A stretch of 64,000 nucleotides of DNA from Acidisoma cellulosilyticum (GTDB lineage: Bacteria > Pseudomonadota > Alphaproteobacteria > Acetobacterales > Acetobacteraceae), in NCBI RefSeq assembly GCF_020621385.1, contig NZ_JAESVA010000003.1, positions 310,001-374,000 of the forward strand, given 5' to 3'. A program made the translations under genes and the position numbers. Shown here one piece after another: positions 17,486 through 27,865 of this stretch; positions within the stretch are counted from its first letter, which is position 1, and each line of letters starts with the position of its first letter. The notes beneath the pieces were generated by a model, which was not told the DNA's origin, ran no database searches, and saw nothing but the letters and a program-made list of their open reading frames with translations.

Positions 17486-18901
17486 ATGCGAAAGCCTGAC
17501 ACCGCGCTGCTGACCGCCCTGCTTGTCGCCGGCAGCGGTTTCATGGAGCTGCTGGATACGACGGTGATCACCACCGCCATCCCGCGCATGGCACAAAGCT
17601 TCGGCGTTCACCCGATCGATCTCAATCTCGGCGTCACCGCCTATATGATCATGCTGGCGGCAGGCATTCCCCTCAGCGGCTGGGCGGCCGAGCGCTTCGG
17701 CGCCCGCACCGTCTTCGCCAGCGCGATTCTGATCTTCACAGTCGCCTCCGCACTCTGCGGTCTCTCGAACGGGTTATGGGAATTCTTTGCCGCCCGCATT
17801 TTGCAAGGGCTGGGCGGCGCCATGATGGTGCCGGTCGGGCGGCTTGTCGTGCTGCGGGTGACCCCGAAGCCGCAACTGATGCAGGCGACCGCGCTGATCA
17901 CCTGGCCCGCGCTCGTCGCCCCTATCCTCGGTCCCGTCGTCGGCGGATTTCTGACGACCTATGCGTCCTGGCGCTGGATCTTCTTTCTGAATGTCCCGAT
18001 CGGCCTGGTCGGCCTGATCGCGACCCTGCTGATCATCCGCAACGGCCAAAACCGATCCGCCAAACGGCTCGATGTTCCGGGCGCCATCCTCAGCGGGCTT
18101 GCCGCCGTCGCCTTCGTCTATGGAGCGAGCCTGGCCGGCACCAATTCGGGCAGTCTGCGATGGAGCCTCGGCCTCATGCTGCTGGGCATCATCGGCGGCT
18201 GGGCCACAGTGGTGCACGCTAAACGGGTCAAGACGCCGCTCATCGAATTTTCGGCCTTCGCCATCCAGACTTTCCGCGCCACGCTGCGCGGCGGCTCGCT
18301 GGTCCGCATGGGTATTAACGCCGCCCCCTTCCTACTGCCGCTGATGTTCCAGCTCGGCTTTCACCGCAGCCCGGTCGCCGCGGGATCGCTGCTGCTGGTG
18401 CTGTTCGTCGGCAATCTGGCGATCAAGCCACTGACGACGCCGATGATGCGCCGCTTCGGCTTCCGCACCGTCCTCATCATCAACGGCGTCATTCTCGCCC
18501 TGACCTTCCTGGGCTTCGCGCTGATCGACGCGTCCACGCCGGCCTGGCTGCTCATGCCGCTGCTGCTCGTCAGCGGCATGGCGCGGTCGACGGAATTCAC
18601 CGCCATGAACACGCTGGCCTATGCGGATGTTCCGCCCGAACGCATGGGCTCGGCCAATATCCTGTTCAATCTCGGCCAGCAGGTGGCGTTCGGGCTTGGC
18701 GTCGCGGTCGGCGCCATTTTACTGCGTATCGGTCAAGGGGTCCTCGGCGGCCACCAGATCACGGTCGCCGATTTCCACTTCGCTTTCGTCTGCACTTTCC
18801 TGCTTTGCCTTATGGGCGTCGCGGATTTCCTGGCCTTACCGGCTCAGGCCGGGGCGAATGTCAGTGGCCATACTGCTAAGGGCTTAGCCTCCCGCAATTG
18901 A
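17486..18901 (+). CDS. DHA2-type MFS drug transporter
   Basis: A 471-residue MFS protein. The first helix motif LLDTTVITTAIP is diagnostic of the 14-helix DHA2 (EmrB/QacA) family, followed by the ERFGARTV loop motif and the motif-C region LGPVVGGFLTTYASWRWIFFLNVPIG. No EmrA-type membrane fusion partner adjoins, so it may act alone in the inner membrane. Start ATG at 17486 has GGAGAG before it. Confidence 0.88.
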   Translation: MRKPDTALLTALLVAGSGFMELLDTTVITTAIPRMAQSFGVHPIDLNLGVTAYMIMLAAGIPLSGWAAERFGARTVFASAILIFTVASALCGLSNGLWEFFAARILQGLGGAMMVPVGRLVVLRVTPKPQLMQATALITWPALVAPILGPVVGGFLTTYASWRWIFFLNVPIGLVGLIATLLIIRNGQNRSAKRLDVPGAILSGLAAVAFVYGASLAGTNSGSLRWSLGLMLLGIIGGWATVVHAKRVKTPLIEFSAFAIQTFRATLRGGSLVRMGINAAPFLLPLMFQLGFHRSPVAAGSLLLVLFVGNLAIKPLTTPMMRRFGFRTVLIINGVILALTFLGFALIDASTPAWLLMPLLLVSGMARSTEFTAMNTLAYADVPPERMGSANILFNLGQQVAFGLGVAVGAILLRIGQGVLGGHQITVADFHFAFVCTFLLCLMGVADFLALPAQAGANVSGHTAKGLASRN

Positions 18902-18987
18902 ATTGCGTAGGGCGCGCTGATTGAATTGCGCCTTCCCCGCGATCATAAATATCCCATGTGGCAACTGCCAAAAAGGATTTCGGGACT

Positions 18988-20451
18988 ATGAAGTTGGACC
19001 TTAAGACCGAGTTGTCACGGCGCAGCGCAGCGCCCCAGACCGTGGTGCCGGTCATTCTCTCCGGCGGCTCCGGCACGCGCCTTTGGCCCGTCTCCCGCGA
19101 GAGCTTCCCCAAGCAGTTCTGGCCGCTCGCCTCCGAAATGCCGCTGATCGCCGAAACCGCGCTGCGCACCTTCGGTGGCGAATTCGCACCGCCGATGATT
19201 GTCTGCAACGAGGCCCATCGCTTCATGGTGGCCGAACAGATGCGGGAAAGCGGTGTCACCGGCGCCCGCATCGTGCTGGAACCGGTCGGCCGCAACAGCG
19301 CGCCGGCCATTGCCGCCGCCGCCCTGCTGCTGGCGCAGGACGATCCGCAGGCCGTCATCTGCATGATGGCGGCGGATGCCGCGATCCCCGACGGTCCGGC
19401 TCTCCGTCAGGCGCTGCTGACTGCCGCCGAAGTGGCCCGCACCGGCATGGTCGTCACCCTCGGCATCCACCCGACCAAGCCCGAGACCGGTTTCGGCTAC
19501 ATTGAAATGGGCAAACCGCTCGAAAAGACGCCGCAGGCCCATGCGCTGACCCGCTTCATCGAGAAGCCGGACTTGGCCCTGGCCGAAAAGCTCATCGCCA
19601 CCGGCGGCGTGCTTTGGAATTCCGGCATTTTCGTCTTCACCGTCAGCACGCTGCTGGAAGAATTGCAGGCCCATGCGCCGCATGTTCTGGCGACCGTGCG
19701 CAAGGCGGTCGAGGCACGCACGATCGATCTCGACTTCATCCGCCTCGGCCGCGAGGCATTCGCCGCCTGCCCGAATATCAGCCTCGACTATGCGGTCGCC
19801 GAACATACGACGCGCGCCGCCGTGGTTCCCGTCAACTTCCACTGGTCCGATGTCGGCAGCTGGAGCGCGCTATGGGATCTTGGCGAGAAGGACGGCGCCG
19901 GCAATGTCGCCGTGGGCGATGTGCTGCTGGAAGATGCCCAGAATTGCTATGTCCGCAGCGACGGCATGCTGACGGCCGTGCTCGGCCTGGATGATGCGGT
20001 CGTTGTCGTGACCGAGGATGCCGTCCTCGCCGCGCATAAGGATCACGCCCAGGACGTGAAGAAGATCGTGGAACGGCTGAAGGCCGCGAAGCGCCCGGAA
20101 GCGACGACCCATAATCTCAGCTACCGCCCCTGGGGCCATTATGAGGTGCTGATCCTGGGCGACCGCTTCCAGGTCAAGCGCATCGTGGTCAAGGCAGGCG
20201 AGAAACTGTCGCTGCAAAGCCATTTCCACCGCGCCGAGCATTGGGTCGTGGTCGAAGGCACGGCCATCGTGACGCGCGATGAGGATGAGATTCTGGTCCG
20301 TGAGAACGAGAGCATTTACCTGCCGCTCGGTTGCAAGCATCGCCTCTACAATCCGGGCCGTATTCCGCTGAGCCTGATCGAGGTTCAGTCCGGTGCCTAT
20401 CTCGGCGAGGATGATATCGTCCGCTACGAGGACACCTACGGCCGCAGCTGA
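18988..20451 (+). CDS. manC: Mannose-1-phosphate guanylyltransferase / mannose-6-phosphate isomerase
   Basis: A 487-residue bifunctional enzyme that makes GDP-mannose for surface polysaccharides. The guanylyltransferase domain opens with LSGGSGTRLWPVSRESFPKQF (about residues 24-44), with FIEKP near 190; the C-terminal cupin (YRPWGHYEVL, then QSHFHRAEHW) is the type II phosphomannose isomerase. Start at 18988 is preferred over an in-frame GTG at 18958 because AAGGA lies 10 bases upstream. No other polysaccharide genes adjoin. Confidence 0.92.
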   Translation: MKLDLKTELSRRSAAPQTVVPVILSGGSGTRLWPVSRESFPKQFWPLASEMPLIAETALRTFGGEFAPPMIVCNEAHRFMVAEQMRESGVTGARIVLEPVGRNSAPAIAAAALLLAQDDPQAVICMMAADAAIPDGPALRQALLTAAEVARTGMVVTLGIHPTKPETGFGYIEMGKPLEKTPQAHALTRFIEKPDLALAEKLIATGGVLWNSGIFVFTVSTLLEELQAHAPHVLATVRKAVEARTIDLDFIRLGREAFAACPNISLDYAVAEHTTRAAVVPVNFHWSDVGSWSALWDLGEKDGAGNVAVGDVLLEDAQNCYVRSDGMLTAVLGLDDAVVVVTEDAVLAAHKDHAQDVKKIVERLKAAKRPEATTHNLSYRPWGHYEVLILGDRFQVKRIVVKAGEKLSLQSHFHRAEHWVVVEGTAIVTRDEDEILVRENESIYLPLGCKHRLYNPGRIPLSLIEVQSGAYLGEDDIVRYEDTYGRS

Positions 20452-20514
20452 CGTCACGCCAGCCGAAGGCGCCTCAGCAACCTTCGGTCTCGATCAAACC
20501 AATAGCCAAACCAA

Positions 20515-20545
20515 CGGCCGGAGCGGGCTCAACCCGCTCCGGCCG
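20515..20545. terminator. Bidirectional terminator between manC and clc
   Basis: CGGCCGGAGCGGG and CCCGCTCCGGCCG form a perfect 13-base stem with a 5-base loop, followed by TTGTCTTGT on the plus strand. The stem overlaps the last codons and stop of the convergent ClC gene, so it can serve both genes. Confidence 0.75.
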
Positions 20546-21890
20546 TTGTCTTGTCCGGCTGCGGCTTGGGCAGGCTCGCCGGTTCATTGTCCCGCAGGAA
20601 GCGGCGCGCGAGCGTGGCGTAAAGCGGCCGGCGGCAGACCAGGCGGGAGGTCGCATAGCCCAGCATGGCGGTCGCCATGATCGGAATCGTCATCTGCTGG
20701 TTCGCCGTCATCTCCAGAACGATGACAAAAGCCGTGATCGGTGCCTGAACGACGCCGGCGAAATAGCCCGCCATGCCCAGCAGCACGATGGCGCGGGCCG
20801 GGCTATGCGGCAGAAAATGCGCGAGCCAGCTACCAAGGGATGCGCCGACCGAGAGTGACGGCGCGAAGATGCCGCCGGGAATGCCGCTGAGGTAGGAGAG
20901 GGCGCTGGCGAGGAATTTCAGAATGAAGAAGGTGACCGGCAGCCGGGCATCGCCCTCCACCAGCATGCGCGCCTGGGTATAGCCGGTGCCGTAGGTCGCA
21001 CCACCCGACAACAGCCCGATAATGGCGATCAGCAATCCGCAGACAGCGGCGAAGGCGATCGGATGCGCCTTGATCCAACGCCCGAGGCGCCCCGGCACGC
21101 CGCGCGTGATCACGATCAGGCTCTGGCTGAAGGCACCGCCGAGCAGACCGCCGATGACGCCGCACAGCAGGACCGCGAACCAACCTGCCCCGAGAGGCAG
21201 GCTGACCGAGGTGACGCCGAAATAGGTGTAGTTGCCGCTGAGCGCCAGCGTCGCGATACCGCCCAGAATCACCGCCGTCAGCACCATGCCGCTGGTGCGG
21301 GATTCGAAACTATGGCTCAGTTCCTCGATCGCGAAGACGATCCCGGCCAGCGGCGTGTTGAAGGCGGCCGCGACCCCCGCCGCGCCGCCCGCCAGCACCA
21401 GACCGCGCTGCGTTTCCAGTCGCGGCAGGCGAAGCGCCCGTCCGAGCGCCTGCATGATGGAAGCGCCGACCTGCACGGTCGGGCCCTCGCGGCCGATCGA
21501 AGCACCTGACAGCAACCCCAGCAGCGTCAGCAGCACCTTCCCCAGCCCCACACGCAGCGACAATACGCGCGAAATGCGCTGTTCGTCCTTCATCTGCATG
21601 GCGGCGATCACCTGCGGGATGCCGCTGCCCTGCGCGCCGGGAAAGACGCGCTGCGTCAGCAGAACGGACAGCGCCAGCCCAACCGGCGCGATGAAGAGCG
21701 CAAACCAGTGGTGCCGCGCGGTCATCCAGGAAAACCCGTCCTGCGCCCAATCGGCCAGATTGGCGAAGGCGATGGCGACCAAGGCCACCATGATCGCGCC
21801 CACCCAGAATGCCAGCCGGCGCGCCCAAAGCCGCGGCGAGGTCAACGGCAATTGCCGCCACGCGCGTAGAACGCGCCGATTGAGTTTCAT
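20529..21890 (-). CDS. ClC-family chloride/proton exchanger
   Basis: A 453-residue ClC protein. The three selectivity motifs are intact: GSGIPQ at 88-93, GREGP at 133-137 with gating glutamate E135, and GGIFAPSL later. The internal proton glutamate E190 in AIEEL is present, which points to a 2Cl-/H+ exchanger rather than a channel. Such exchangers support acid resistance. Start at 21890; the open frame extends upstream to 21956 without ClC-like sequence. Probably co-transcribed with the upstream cyclase gene on the same strand. Confidence 0.9.
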   Translation of the reverse strand: MKLNRRVLRAWRQLPLTSPRLWARRLAFWVGAIMVALVAIAFANLADWAQDGFSWMTARHHWFALFIAPVGLALSVLLTQRVFPGAQGSGIPQVIAAMQMKDEQRISRVLSLRVGLGKVLLTLLGLLSGASIGREGPTVQVGASIMQALGRALRLPRLETQRGLVLAGGAAGVAAAFNTPLAGIVFAIEELSHSFESRTSGMVLTAVILGGIATLALSGNYTYFGVTSVSLPLGAGWFAVLLCGVIGGLLGGAFSQSLIVITRGVPGRLGRWIKAHPIAFAAVCGLLIAIIGLLSGGATYGTGYTQARMLVEGDARLPVTFFILKFLASALSYLSGIPGGIFAPSLSVGASLGSWLAHFLPHSPARAIVLLGMAGYFAGVVQAPITAFVIVLEMTANQQMTIPIMATAMLGYATSRLVCRRPLYATLARRFLRDNEPASLPKPQPDKTTAGAG

Positions 21891-21980
21891 GGCAGTCTCT
21901 GGGGAAGAATGAGAAGCGGGAACCAGGAATGGCGCTATCGAAGCCGGTCCGGCCAAGCCATTCCCGACGAAGCCTCCGGG

Positions 21981-23675
21981 TTAATGGAAGCGGGGAGACT
22001 GCGTCAAGGACGGCTCCCTCATGACAGGGCCATGCATGACGACACGGTCGCGCCCCGCATTCTTGGCCTGGTACAGACGCTCGTCGGCCAAAGCCATGAC
22101 CTCCGCCGGACTGGCACATTCCTCCGCATGGGCAATGCCGATGCTGAGCCTGACCTGAAGCCTGGGATGGATGCGCGACCAATCCCAATTCCGCATGAGC
22201 TGACAGATACGATGGCAAGTGCGCGCCGCCATGACGGTATCGGCCCCTTCCACCAGCAGCACGAATTCTTCGCCGCCGTAGCGGAAAAGACGGTCGCGCC
22301 CGCGCGTCCCGACCCGCAGCAGGCTGGCGACTTGTCGCAAGACCTCATCGCCGACGGCATGGGAAAAGCTGTCATTGACCTGCTTGAAATGATCGAGATC
22401 GATCATCCCGACCGCATAGGCGATGGCCGTATGGCCGCCGAGCGCCAGCAAAGCGCGTTCCAAACCACGGCGGTTGGGCAGACCGGTCAGCACATCTTCC
22501 ATACTCGCGCTCATCAGCACGGCTGCCTCCTGTGCCAGCGCGCTGTTCATCTCCTCCAGCCCGTCCGCGCGGGACCGCTCGGCTTCGACCCGCGCCTGCA
22601 GATGGCGGGTTTCATATTGAATGGCCGCAACGCGGGACCGGATGAGCGCGGTTTCCGTATGCTTGCGCACATAGCGCGCGTGAAATTCGCGATGCCATGT
22701 CAGGGCCTCAGCGAAGTCCCCGGTCGCGGCCCAGGCTTCCGACAGAAGCTCGCAGGCCGGCACGCCGATCTCAAAATCCGAGACCTCTGCGGTCAGGGTC
22801 ACGCATTCCGTCAGAGTTCGCGTCGCATCGGGCAGCGTCCGGGCCGCCATCTCCAGCTTGCCGCGAGCATAGAGGTAATAGATGCGGGACCGCGTGCCGC
22901 TGCCGCCCTCAACCTCATCCCATTCGGCCAAAATATCGGCAGCGGCAACCAGTTCGCCCGCCAGAAGCCGGTATTCCGTCAGCGAGCAGATCACCAGGCG
23001 CGAAGCCCAGGCGTCCCCCGTCTCCCGCGTCAGTTGCAGCGCCTCCTCGGCCAGGCCGATGATGCGGTCGAGCGAGGTGGTCTCCCGACTCTGCTTCCAT
23101 ACCAAAGCTTCGATATCGGCGAGGTTGATCAGCCAGCGGGCAAGATCGACCGGGTCCCCGATGCTGCGCGCCAAAACGACGGCGCGACCGGCGAATTCCT
23201 GCGCGCGGTCCAGCGACCCCAGCATCCAGAAAACGACACCGACGACATTGAGCGCGAAGCAGATCGCGCGCTCCTCCTGCGCAATCTCCGCCAGTTCCAA
23301 GGCTCGCATCGCCTCGTCCAGCGCTTCGTTCGGGGACCCGACCTCGATCAGAAGCCAGGCATGGATGCCGCGGGACCAGGATTCCCGCGGTCGATCCCCC
23401 AGCGCATTGTAGAAATCGCAGGCGGAGAGGACATGCAGCAGTCCTTCCTCGTAATAGCCCTGCATGAAACAGTACCAGCCGAGATGGCTGGCCGCACTGG
23501 CGCGAACGACTTGATCATCCGCCGCCACCGCCTCTTCATGGACCTTCTGGGCGAGGGCAAGCGCCGCCTCGACCCTGCCCGTGCAGGACAGGTCCCAGGC
23601 CTGCTCCAACCCCGGCCACATCGCGGTGAAAGGTGTGATTCGCGTCTTGTTTGATCGGGAACCGTCTTCGGTCAT
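21981..23675 (-). CDS. Diguanylate cyclase with N-terminal TPR-like helical domain
   Basis: A 564-residue protein. Residues 1-350 are helical repeats rich in alanine and leucine with TPR-like pairs (AASHLGWYCFMQGYYEEGL and similar), followed by a coiled-coil linker (HLQARVEAERSRADGLEEMN) and a GGDEF domain. GGEEF is at 467-471 and an inhibitory RxxD site, RGRD, at 458-461, so the cyclase should be active and product-inhibited. No membrane segment is seen; the TPR-like part would sense a protein partner. Ligand or partner unknown. Confidence 0.88.
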   Translation of the reverse strand: MTEDGSRSNKTRITPFTAMWPGLEQAWDLSCTGRVEAALALAQKVHEEAVAADDQVVRASAASHLGWYCFMQGYYEEGLLHVLSACDFYNALGDRPRESWSRGIHAWLLIEVGSPNEALDEAMRALELAEIAQEERAICFALNVVGVVFWMLGSLDRAQEFAGRAVVLARSIGDPVDLARWLINLADIEALVWKQSRETTSLDRIIGLAEEALQLTRETGDAWASRLVICSLTEYRLLAGELVAAADILAEWDEVEGGSGTRSRIYYLYARGKLEMAARTLPDATRTLTECVTLTAEVSDFEIGVPACELLSEAWAATGDFAEALTWHREFHARYVRKHTETALIRSRVAAIQYETRHLQARVEAERSRADGLEEMNSALAQEAAVLMSASMEDVLTGLPNRRGLERALLALGGHTAIAYAVGMIDLDHFKQVNDSFSHAVGDEVLRQVASLLRVGTRGRDRLFRYGGEEFVLLVEGADTVMAARTCHRICQLMRNWDWSRIHPRLQVRLSIGIAHAEECASPAEVMALADERLYQAKNAGRDRVVMHGPVMREPSLTQSPRFH

Positions 23676-23887
23676 CGAACGCCTTATCCGCCACAGGAAT
23701 CAAAATAGTTTTGCGGAATGAAAAACGTCAATGACGGCATCTTCGCGATGCTTACTGTGTCAGCTGTAACGGCGCGTTTATCCTTCGCCGCCCACGAAGG
23801 GCAGCATGGTCGATCCTGCCCGACGGGCCGAGGTTATCCCACTGGGCGGAATCACCCAATGGGACGATCTCGTTCCCAATCAATCCA

Positions 23888-24418
23888 TTAGAAGGGAATT
23901 TCGTCATCCAGGTCGCCGCCACGGCCCGGGCCGCTGTCCCAGCCGCCGCCGCCGCCGGCCGGAGCACGGCTAGCGCCGCCTGCGGGCCGCTCGGCGCTAC
24001 GGCCGCCAGCGCTGCTGCCACCGCTGGCACGTTCACCGCCACCCGCGCCCATGCCGCCACCTTCACCGGCCCGGTCGAGCAGCACCATCTCGGCACCGAT
24101 GCGGCCCAGCAGCACTTCGGTCGTATAGCGGTCGGCGCCGGACTGGTCGGTCCATTTCCGGGTCTGCAGCTTGCCTTCCACATAGACCTTGCTGCCCTTG
24201 CGCAGGAAACGCTCTGCCACATCCGCCAGCCGGTCATTCATGATGACGACGCTATGCCACTCGGTCCGCTCCTGCCGCTCGCCGCTGGCCTTGTCGTTCC
24301 AGCTTTCCGAGGTCGCGATACGCAGGTTCACGATCTTCATGCCGGTCTGGGTGTTGCGGACCTCCGGGTCTTTGCCCAGGTTTCCGATCAGGGTCACTTT
24401 GTTGACACTACCCGCCAT
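23888..24418 (-). CDS. ssb: Single-stranded DNA-binding protein
   Basis: A 176-residue SSB. The OB fold occupies residues 1-112 ([17 protein letters not shown], then [13 protein letters not shown] and [13 protein letters not shown]), then a glycine-rich linker, ending in the acidic DLDDEIPF tip that recruits repair and replication proteins. Start ATG at 24418 follows TGGAGA. Divergent from uvrA, the classical bacterial arrangement. Confidence 0.97.
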   Translation of the reverse strand: MAGSVNKVTLIGNLGKDPEVRNTQTGMKIVNLRIATSESWNDKASGERQERTEWHSVVIMNDRLADVAERFLRKGSKVYVEGKLQTRKWTDQSGADRYTTEVLLGRIGAEMVLLDRAGEGGGMGAGGGERASGGSSAGGRSAERPAGGASRAPAGGGGGWDSGPGRGGDLDDEIPF

Positions 24419-24651
24419 GTTTTCAGTCTCCAGTCGGCCGTAAAACGTAAAACGCCGAGCCTAGCCGATCTCGCTGACGCCAGCCAGACAGCCATGTCGT
24501 TGCGACACCGCAACGCAATCTTAGTCTCACACCAATCCGGGCCGAAAAGCTTTACTTTTTTGGCCTCTGCCCCAATCTGCACTCCGGCTTGTACACGATG
24601 GTGGGCTATGCGGGCGCAGATGCTCGACGCGGCTCGCCAAAGCTTGTACGT

Positions 24652-24666
24652 GAACAAGTCGCGAAC
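24652..24666. promoter_or_regulatory. LexA box (GAAC-N7-GAAC) in front of uvrA
   Basis: GAAC at 24652-24655 and GAAC at 24663-24666 are separated by exactly 7 bases, matching the direct-repeat SOS box of alphaproteobacteria (GTTC-N7-GTTC on the other strand). It lies 28 bases upstream of the GTG proposed as the uvrA start, so it would cover the promoter. This makes uvrA SOS-inducible and argues against translation starting further upstream. Confidence 0.7.
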
Positions 24667-24693
24667 ATCAATTCAGAATACGGTCCCCCCATA

Positions 24694-27606
24694 GTGGCTC
24701 AGAACAGAGTGGCACAAGTCCCAGCCGGCTCCTCGATTACCGTGCGCGGCGCGCGCGAGCACAATCTCAAGAACATCGACGTCCAAATTCCCCGTGACAG
24801 CCTGGTCGTCATCACCGGCCTGTCCGGCTCGGGCAAATCCTCCCTCGCCTTCGACACGATCTATGCCGAGGGCCAGCGTCGCTATGTCGAGAGCTTGTCC
24901 TCCTACGCCCGTCAGTTTCTGGAGCTGATGGGCAAGCCGGACGTGGACAGTATCGAGGGCCTGTCGCCCGCGATTTCCATCGAACAGAAAACCACCAGCC
25001 GCAATCCGCGCTCGACCGTCGGCACGGTGACGGAAATCCATGACTATATGCGCCTGCTTTGGGCGCGCGTCGGCGTCCCTTATTCCCCCGCGACCGGGCT
25101 GCCGATCGAGGCGCAGACCATCAGCCAGATGGTCGATCGCGTCATGGCGATGCCCGAAGGCACGCGCCTGCTGCTGCTGGCCCCGGTCGTGCGCGACCGG
25201 AAGGGTGAATACCGCAAGGAACTGGCCGAACTGCAGCGCAAGGGTTTTACGCGCGCGAAGGTCGACGGCACGCTGTATGAAATCGCCGAAGTCCCCAGCC
25301 TCAACCGCAAGCTGAAGCACGATATCGAGGCGGTGGTGGACCGTATCGTCGTCCGACCGGGGATCGAGACGCGCCTGGCCGATAGTTTTGAATCGGCCAT
25401 CAGTCTAGCCGATGGAATCGCTTACACCGAACCGCCGGACGCACCCAAGGACGGCAGCGCGCGGACCACCTTCTCCTCCCGCTTCGCCTGTCCGGTCAGC
25501 GGCTTCACGATCGAGGAGATCGAGCCCCGGCTGTTCAGCTTCAACTCGCCGCACGGCGCCTGCCCGGCCTGTGACGGCTTGGGGCTGGAGACCTTCTTTG
25601 ATGCCGCGCTGGTGGTGCCGGATGAGCGTCGGCCGCTGAATGCCGGGGCCATCGCGCCCTGGGCCAGCAGCCAGACGCCCTATTACGATCAGACGCTTCA
25701 GGGCCTCGCCAAGCATTTCAAGGTCAAGATGACGGCGCCCTGGGCCGATCTGCCCGAGCATGCACAGGACGGCATCCTGAACGGCACCGGCAACGAACCT
25801 GTCGAGCTTGTCTATAAGGATGGTGTGCGCGCCTATTCGGTCACCAAACCCTTCGAAGGCGTGCTGAAGAACCTCGCCCGCCGCTGGAAGGAAACCGACA
25901 GCGCCTGGGCGCGGGAGGAACTCTCCCGCTATCAGGCGGAGAAGCCATGCGCCGTCTGCCATGGCGCGCGCCTGAAACCCGAGGCCCTGGCCGTCAAGAT
26001 CGCGGCCTCGACCATCGCCGAAGCCTCCGAACTCCCTATCCGCCGCGCGCTGCCCTGGTTCGAGGGCGTGCTGGACCAGCTGACGCCGCAGCGACAGGAA
26101 ATCGCCCGGCGGATCCTGCGGGAGATCGTCGACCGGCTGCGCTTCCTCATGGATGTCGGTCTCGACTACCTCACCCTCGCCCGTGGCTCGACCACGCTCT
26201 CGGGCGGCGAAAGCCAGCGCATCCGGCTGGCCAGCCAGATCGGCTCGGGCCTGACGGGCGTGCTATACGTGCTCGACGAGCCTTCGATCGGGCTGCATCA
26301 GCGCGACAATGAGCGTCTGCTCGGCACGCTGCGACGGCTGAAATCCCTCGGCAATACCGTGCTGGTCGTCGAGCATGACGAAGACGCCATCCGCGCCGCC
26401 GATCATGTCATCGATATGGGACCGGCCGCCGGCGTCAACGGCGGCCATGTCATCGCGGAAGGCACACCCTCGGAAATCGCGGCCAATCCGAAATCCATCA
26501 CCGGCGACTATCTCTCGGGCCGCAAAAGCATCGCGGTCCCGGAGCAACGCCGGCCCGTGGACCCGAAACGGATGCTGACGCTGGTCGGCGCCCGGGGCAA
26601 CAACCTGAAGAACGTGACGGCCGGCTTCCCGCTCGGCACCTTCACCTGCATCACCGGCGTCTCAGGCGGCGGCAAATCCACCCTCGTCATCGACACGCTG
26701 TATAAGGCCGTGTCGCGCCGGTTGATGGGTTCGGGCGAAGTGCCCGCGGCCTTCGACCGTATCGACGGGCTGGAACAGCTCGACAAGATCATCGACATCG
26801 ACCAGTCGCCCATTGGCCGCACCCCGCGCTCCAACCCCGCAACCTATACGGATGTCTTCGCGCCGATCCGCGACTGGTTCTCGGAACTGCCGGACAGCCG
26901 TGCCCGTGGCTACAAGCCCGGCCGCTTCAGCTTCAACGTCAAGGGCGGGCGCTGCGAGGCCTGTTCCGGCGACGGTCTCATCAAGATCGAGATGCACTTC
27001 CTGCCGGACGTCTTCGTTACCTGCGATGTCTGCAAAGGCCGCCGCTACAACCGCGAGACGCTGGAAGTGAAGTTCCGCGAAAAATCCATCGCCGATGTGC
27101 TGGATATGAGCGTGGATGAGGCGCTGCCCTTCTTCTCCGCCGTGCCGCGCATTTTCGACCGTCTGCAACTGCTGGCCCAGGTCGGCCTCGGCTATGTCAA
27201 ACTCGGCCAGCAGGCGACGACGCTGTCGGGCGGCGAAGCCCAGCGCATCAAGCTCGCCAAGGAACTCGCCCGCCGCGCTACCGGGCGGACCATCTACATT
27301 CTCGACGAGCCCACCACCGGCCTGCATTTCGAGGATGTGCGCAAGCTGCTGGAAGTGCTGCACAGGCTGGTCGACCAGGGCAATACCATCGTCGTGATTG
27401 AGCATAATCTGGAGGTCATCAAGACCGCCGACTGGATTTTGGACCTGGGGCCCGAGGGCGGTGACGGCGGCGGGCAGGTCGTGGCCGAAGGCACGCCGGA
27501 AATGATCGCGGCCAACCCTGCCAGCCATACCGGCCGGTTCCTGGCACCACTGGTGCAAGCCAAGGCGGTCGAGGAAAAGCCGGCCCGCCGCCGCAAGCGC
27601 GCCTAG
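24694..27606 (+). CDS. uvrA: Excinuclease ABC subunit A
   Basis: A full-length UvrA (970 residues from this start), the damage-recognition ATPase of nucleotide excision repair. It has two ABC modules: Walker [10 protein letters not shown] and, in the second half, GVSGGGKST; signatures [12 protein letters not shown] and [12 protein letters not shown]; and zinc motifs [10 protein letters not shown] and CEACSGDG...[13 protein letters not shown] at 24694 is chosen because conserved sequence ([15 protein letters not shown]) begins 12 codons later and the LexA box lies between it and an upstream in-frame start at 24589. The ribosome site is weak, so the exact start is uncertain. Confidence 0.95.
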   Translation: MAQNRVAQVPAGSSITVRGAREHNLKNIDVQIPRDSLVVITGLSGSGKSSLAFDTIYAEGQRRYVESLSSYARQFLELMGKPDVDSIEGLSPAISIEQKTTSRNPRSTVGTVTEIHDYMRLLWARVGVPYSPATGLPIEAQTISQMVDRVMAMPEGTRLLLLAPVVRDRKGEYRKELAELQRKGFTRAKVDGTLYEIAEVPSLNRKLKHDIEAVVDRIVVRPGIETRLADSFESAISLADGIAYTEPPDAPKDGSARTTFSSRFACPVSGFTIEEIEPRLFSFNSPHGACPACDGLGLETFFDAALVVPDERRPLNAGAIAPWASSQTPYYDQTLQGLAKHFKVKMTAPWADLPEHAQDGILNGTGNEPVELVYKDGVRAYSVTKPFEGVLKNLARRWKETDSAWAREELSRYQAEKPCAVCHGARLKPEALAVKIAASTIAEASELPIRRALPWFEGVLDQLTPQRQEIARRILREIVDRLRFLMDVGLDYLTLARGSTTLSGGESQRIRLASQIGSGLTGVLYVLDEPSIGLHQRDNERLLGTLRRLKSLGNTVLVVEHDEDAIRAADHVIDMGPAAGVNGGHVIAEGTPSEIAANPKSITGDYLSGRKSIAVPEQRRPVDPKRMLTLVGARGNNLKNVTAGFPLGTFTCITGVSGGGKSTLVIDTLYKAVSRRLMGSGEVPAAFDRIDGLEQLDKIIDIDQSPIGRTPRSNPATYTDVFAPIRDWFSELPDSRARGYKPGRFSFNVKGGRCEACSGDGLIKIEMHFLPDVFVTCDVCKGRRYNRETLEVKFREKSIADVLDMSVDEALPFFSAVPRIFDRLQLLAQVGLGYVKLGQQATTLSGGEAQRIKLAKELARRATGRTIYILDEPTTGLHFEDVRKLLEVLHRLVDQGNTIVVIEHNLEVIKTADWILDLGPEGGDGGGQVVAEGTPEMIAANPASHTGRFLAPLVQAKAVEEKPARRRKRA

Positions 27607-27669
27607 GCCGGCCGTGCCTAGGTCTGCCGAACCTGGCCGGCCGCACCTGACCAGCCAAGCGGCAGCGGC

Positions 27670-27705
27670 AGAGGTGATGCGAGCGAAGCGCGCCTCACCT
27701 CTTTT
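27670..27705 (+). terminator. Rho-independent terminator after uvrA
   Basis: AGAGGTGA (27670-27677) pairs with TCACCTCT (27695-27702), with a GC-rich inner part, and the stem runs into TTTT. It lies 64 bases after the uvrA stop. Confidence 0.65.
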
Positions 27706-27865
27706 CGCACCTGCACCATCTCTGGGTTATCGATCGGGCGCGGCAGAGCGCTGGTGAGATTTCCGGGGGCTTGCCCCTAAAATCATCTGGCTCCCGGCGC
27801 TTATCGGATGCAGGGTCGCGGCCCTCGTCGCAGCGACGGTGCTTTCCACAGCGGGAGATTGACCC

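Noticed and set aside
21909-23654. 581-codon plus-strand frame opposite the diguanylate cyclase
   Set aside because: The minus strand holds intact GGEEF and helical repeats; the plus frame is a GC-driven shadow.
24589-24693. Upstream in-frame start for uvrA
   Set aside because: The stretch is not UvrA-like and the LexA box at 24652-24666 would then be inside the coding region.
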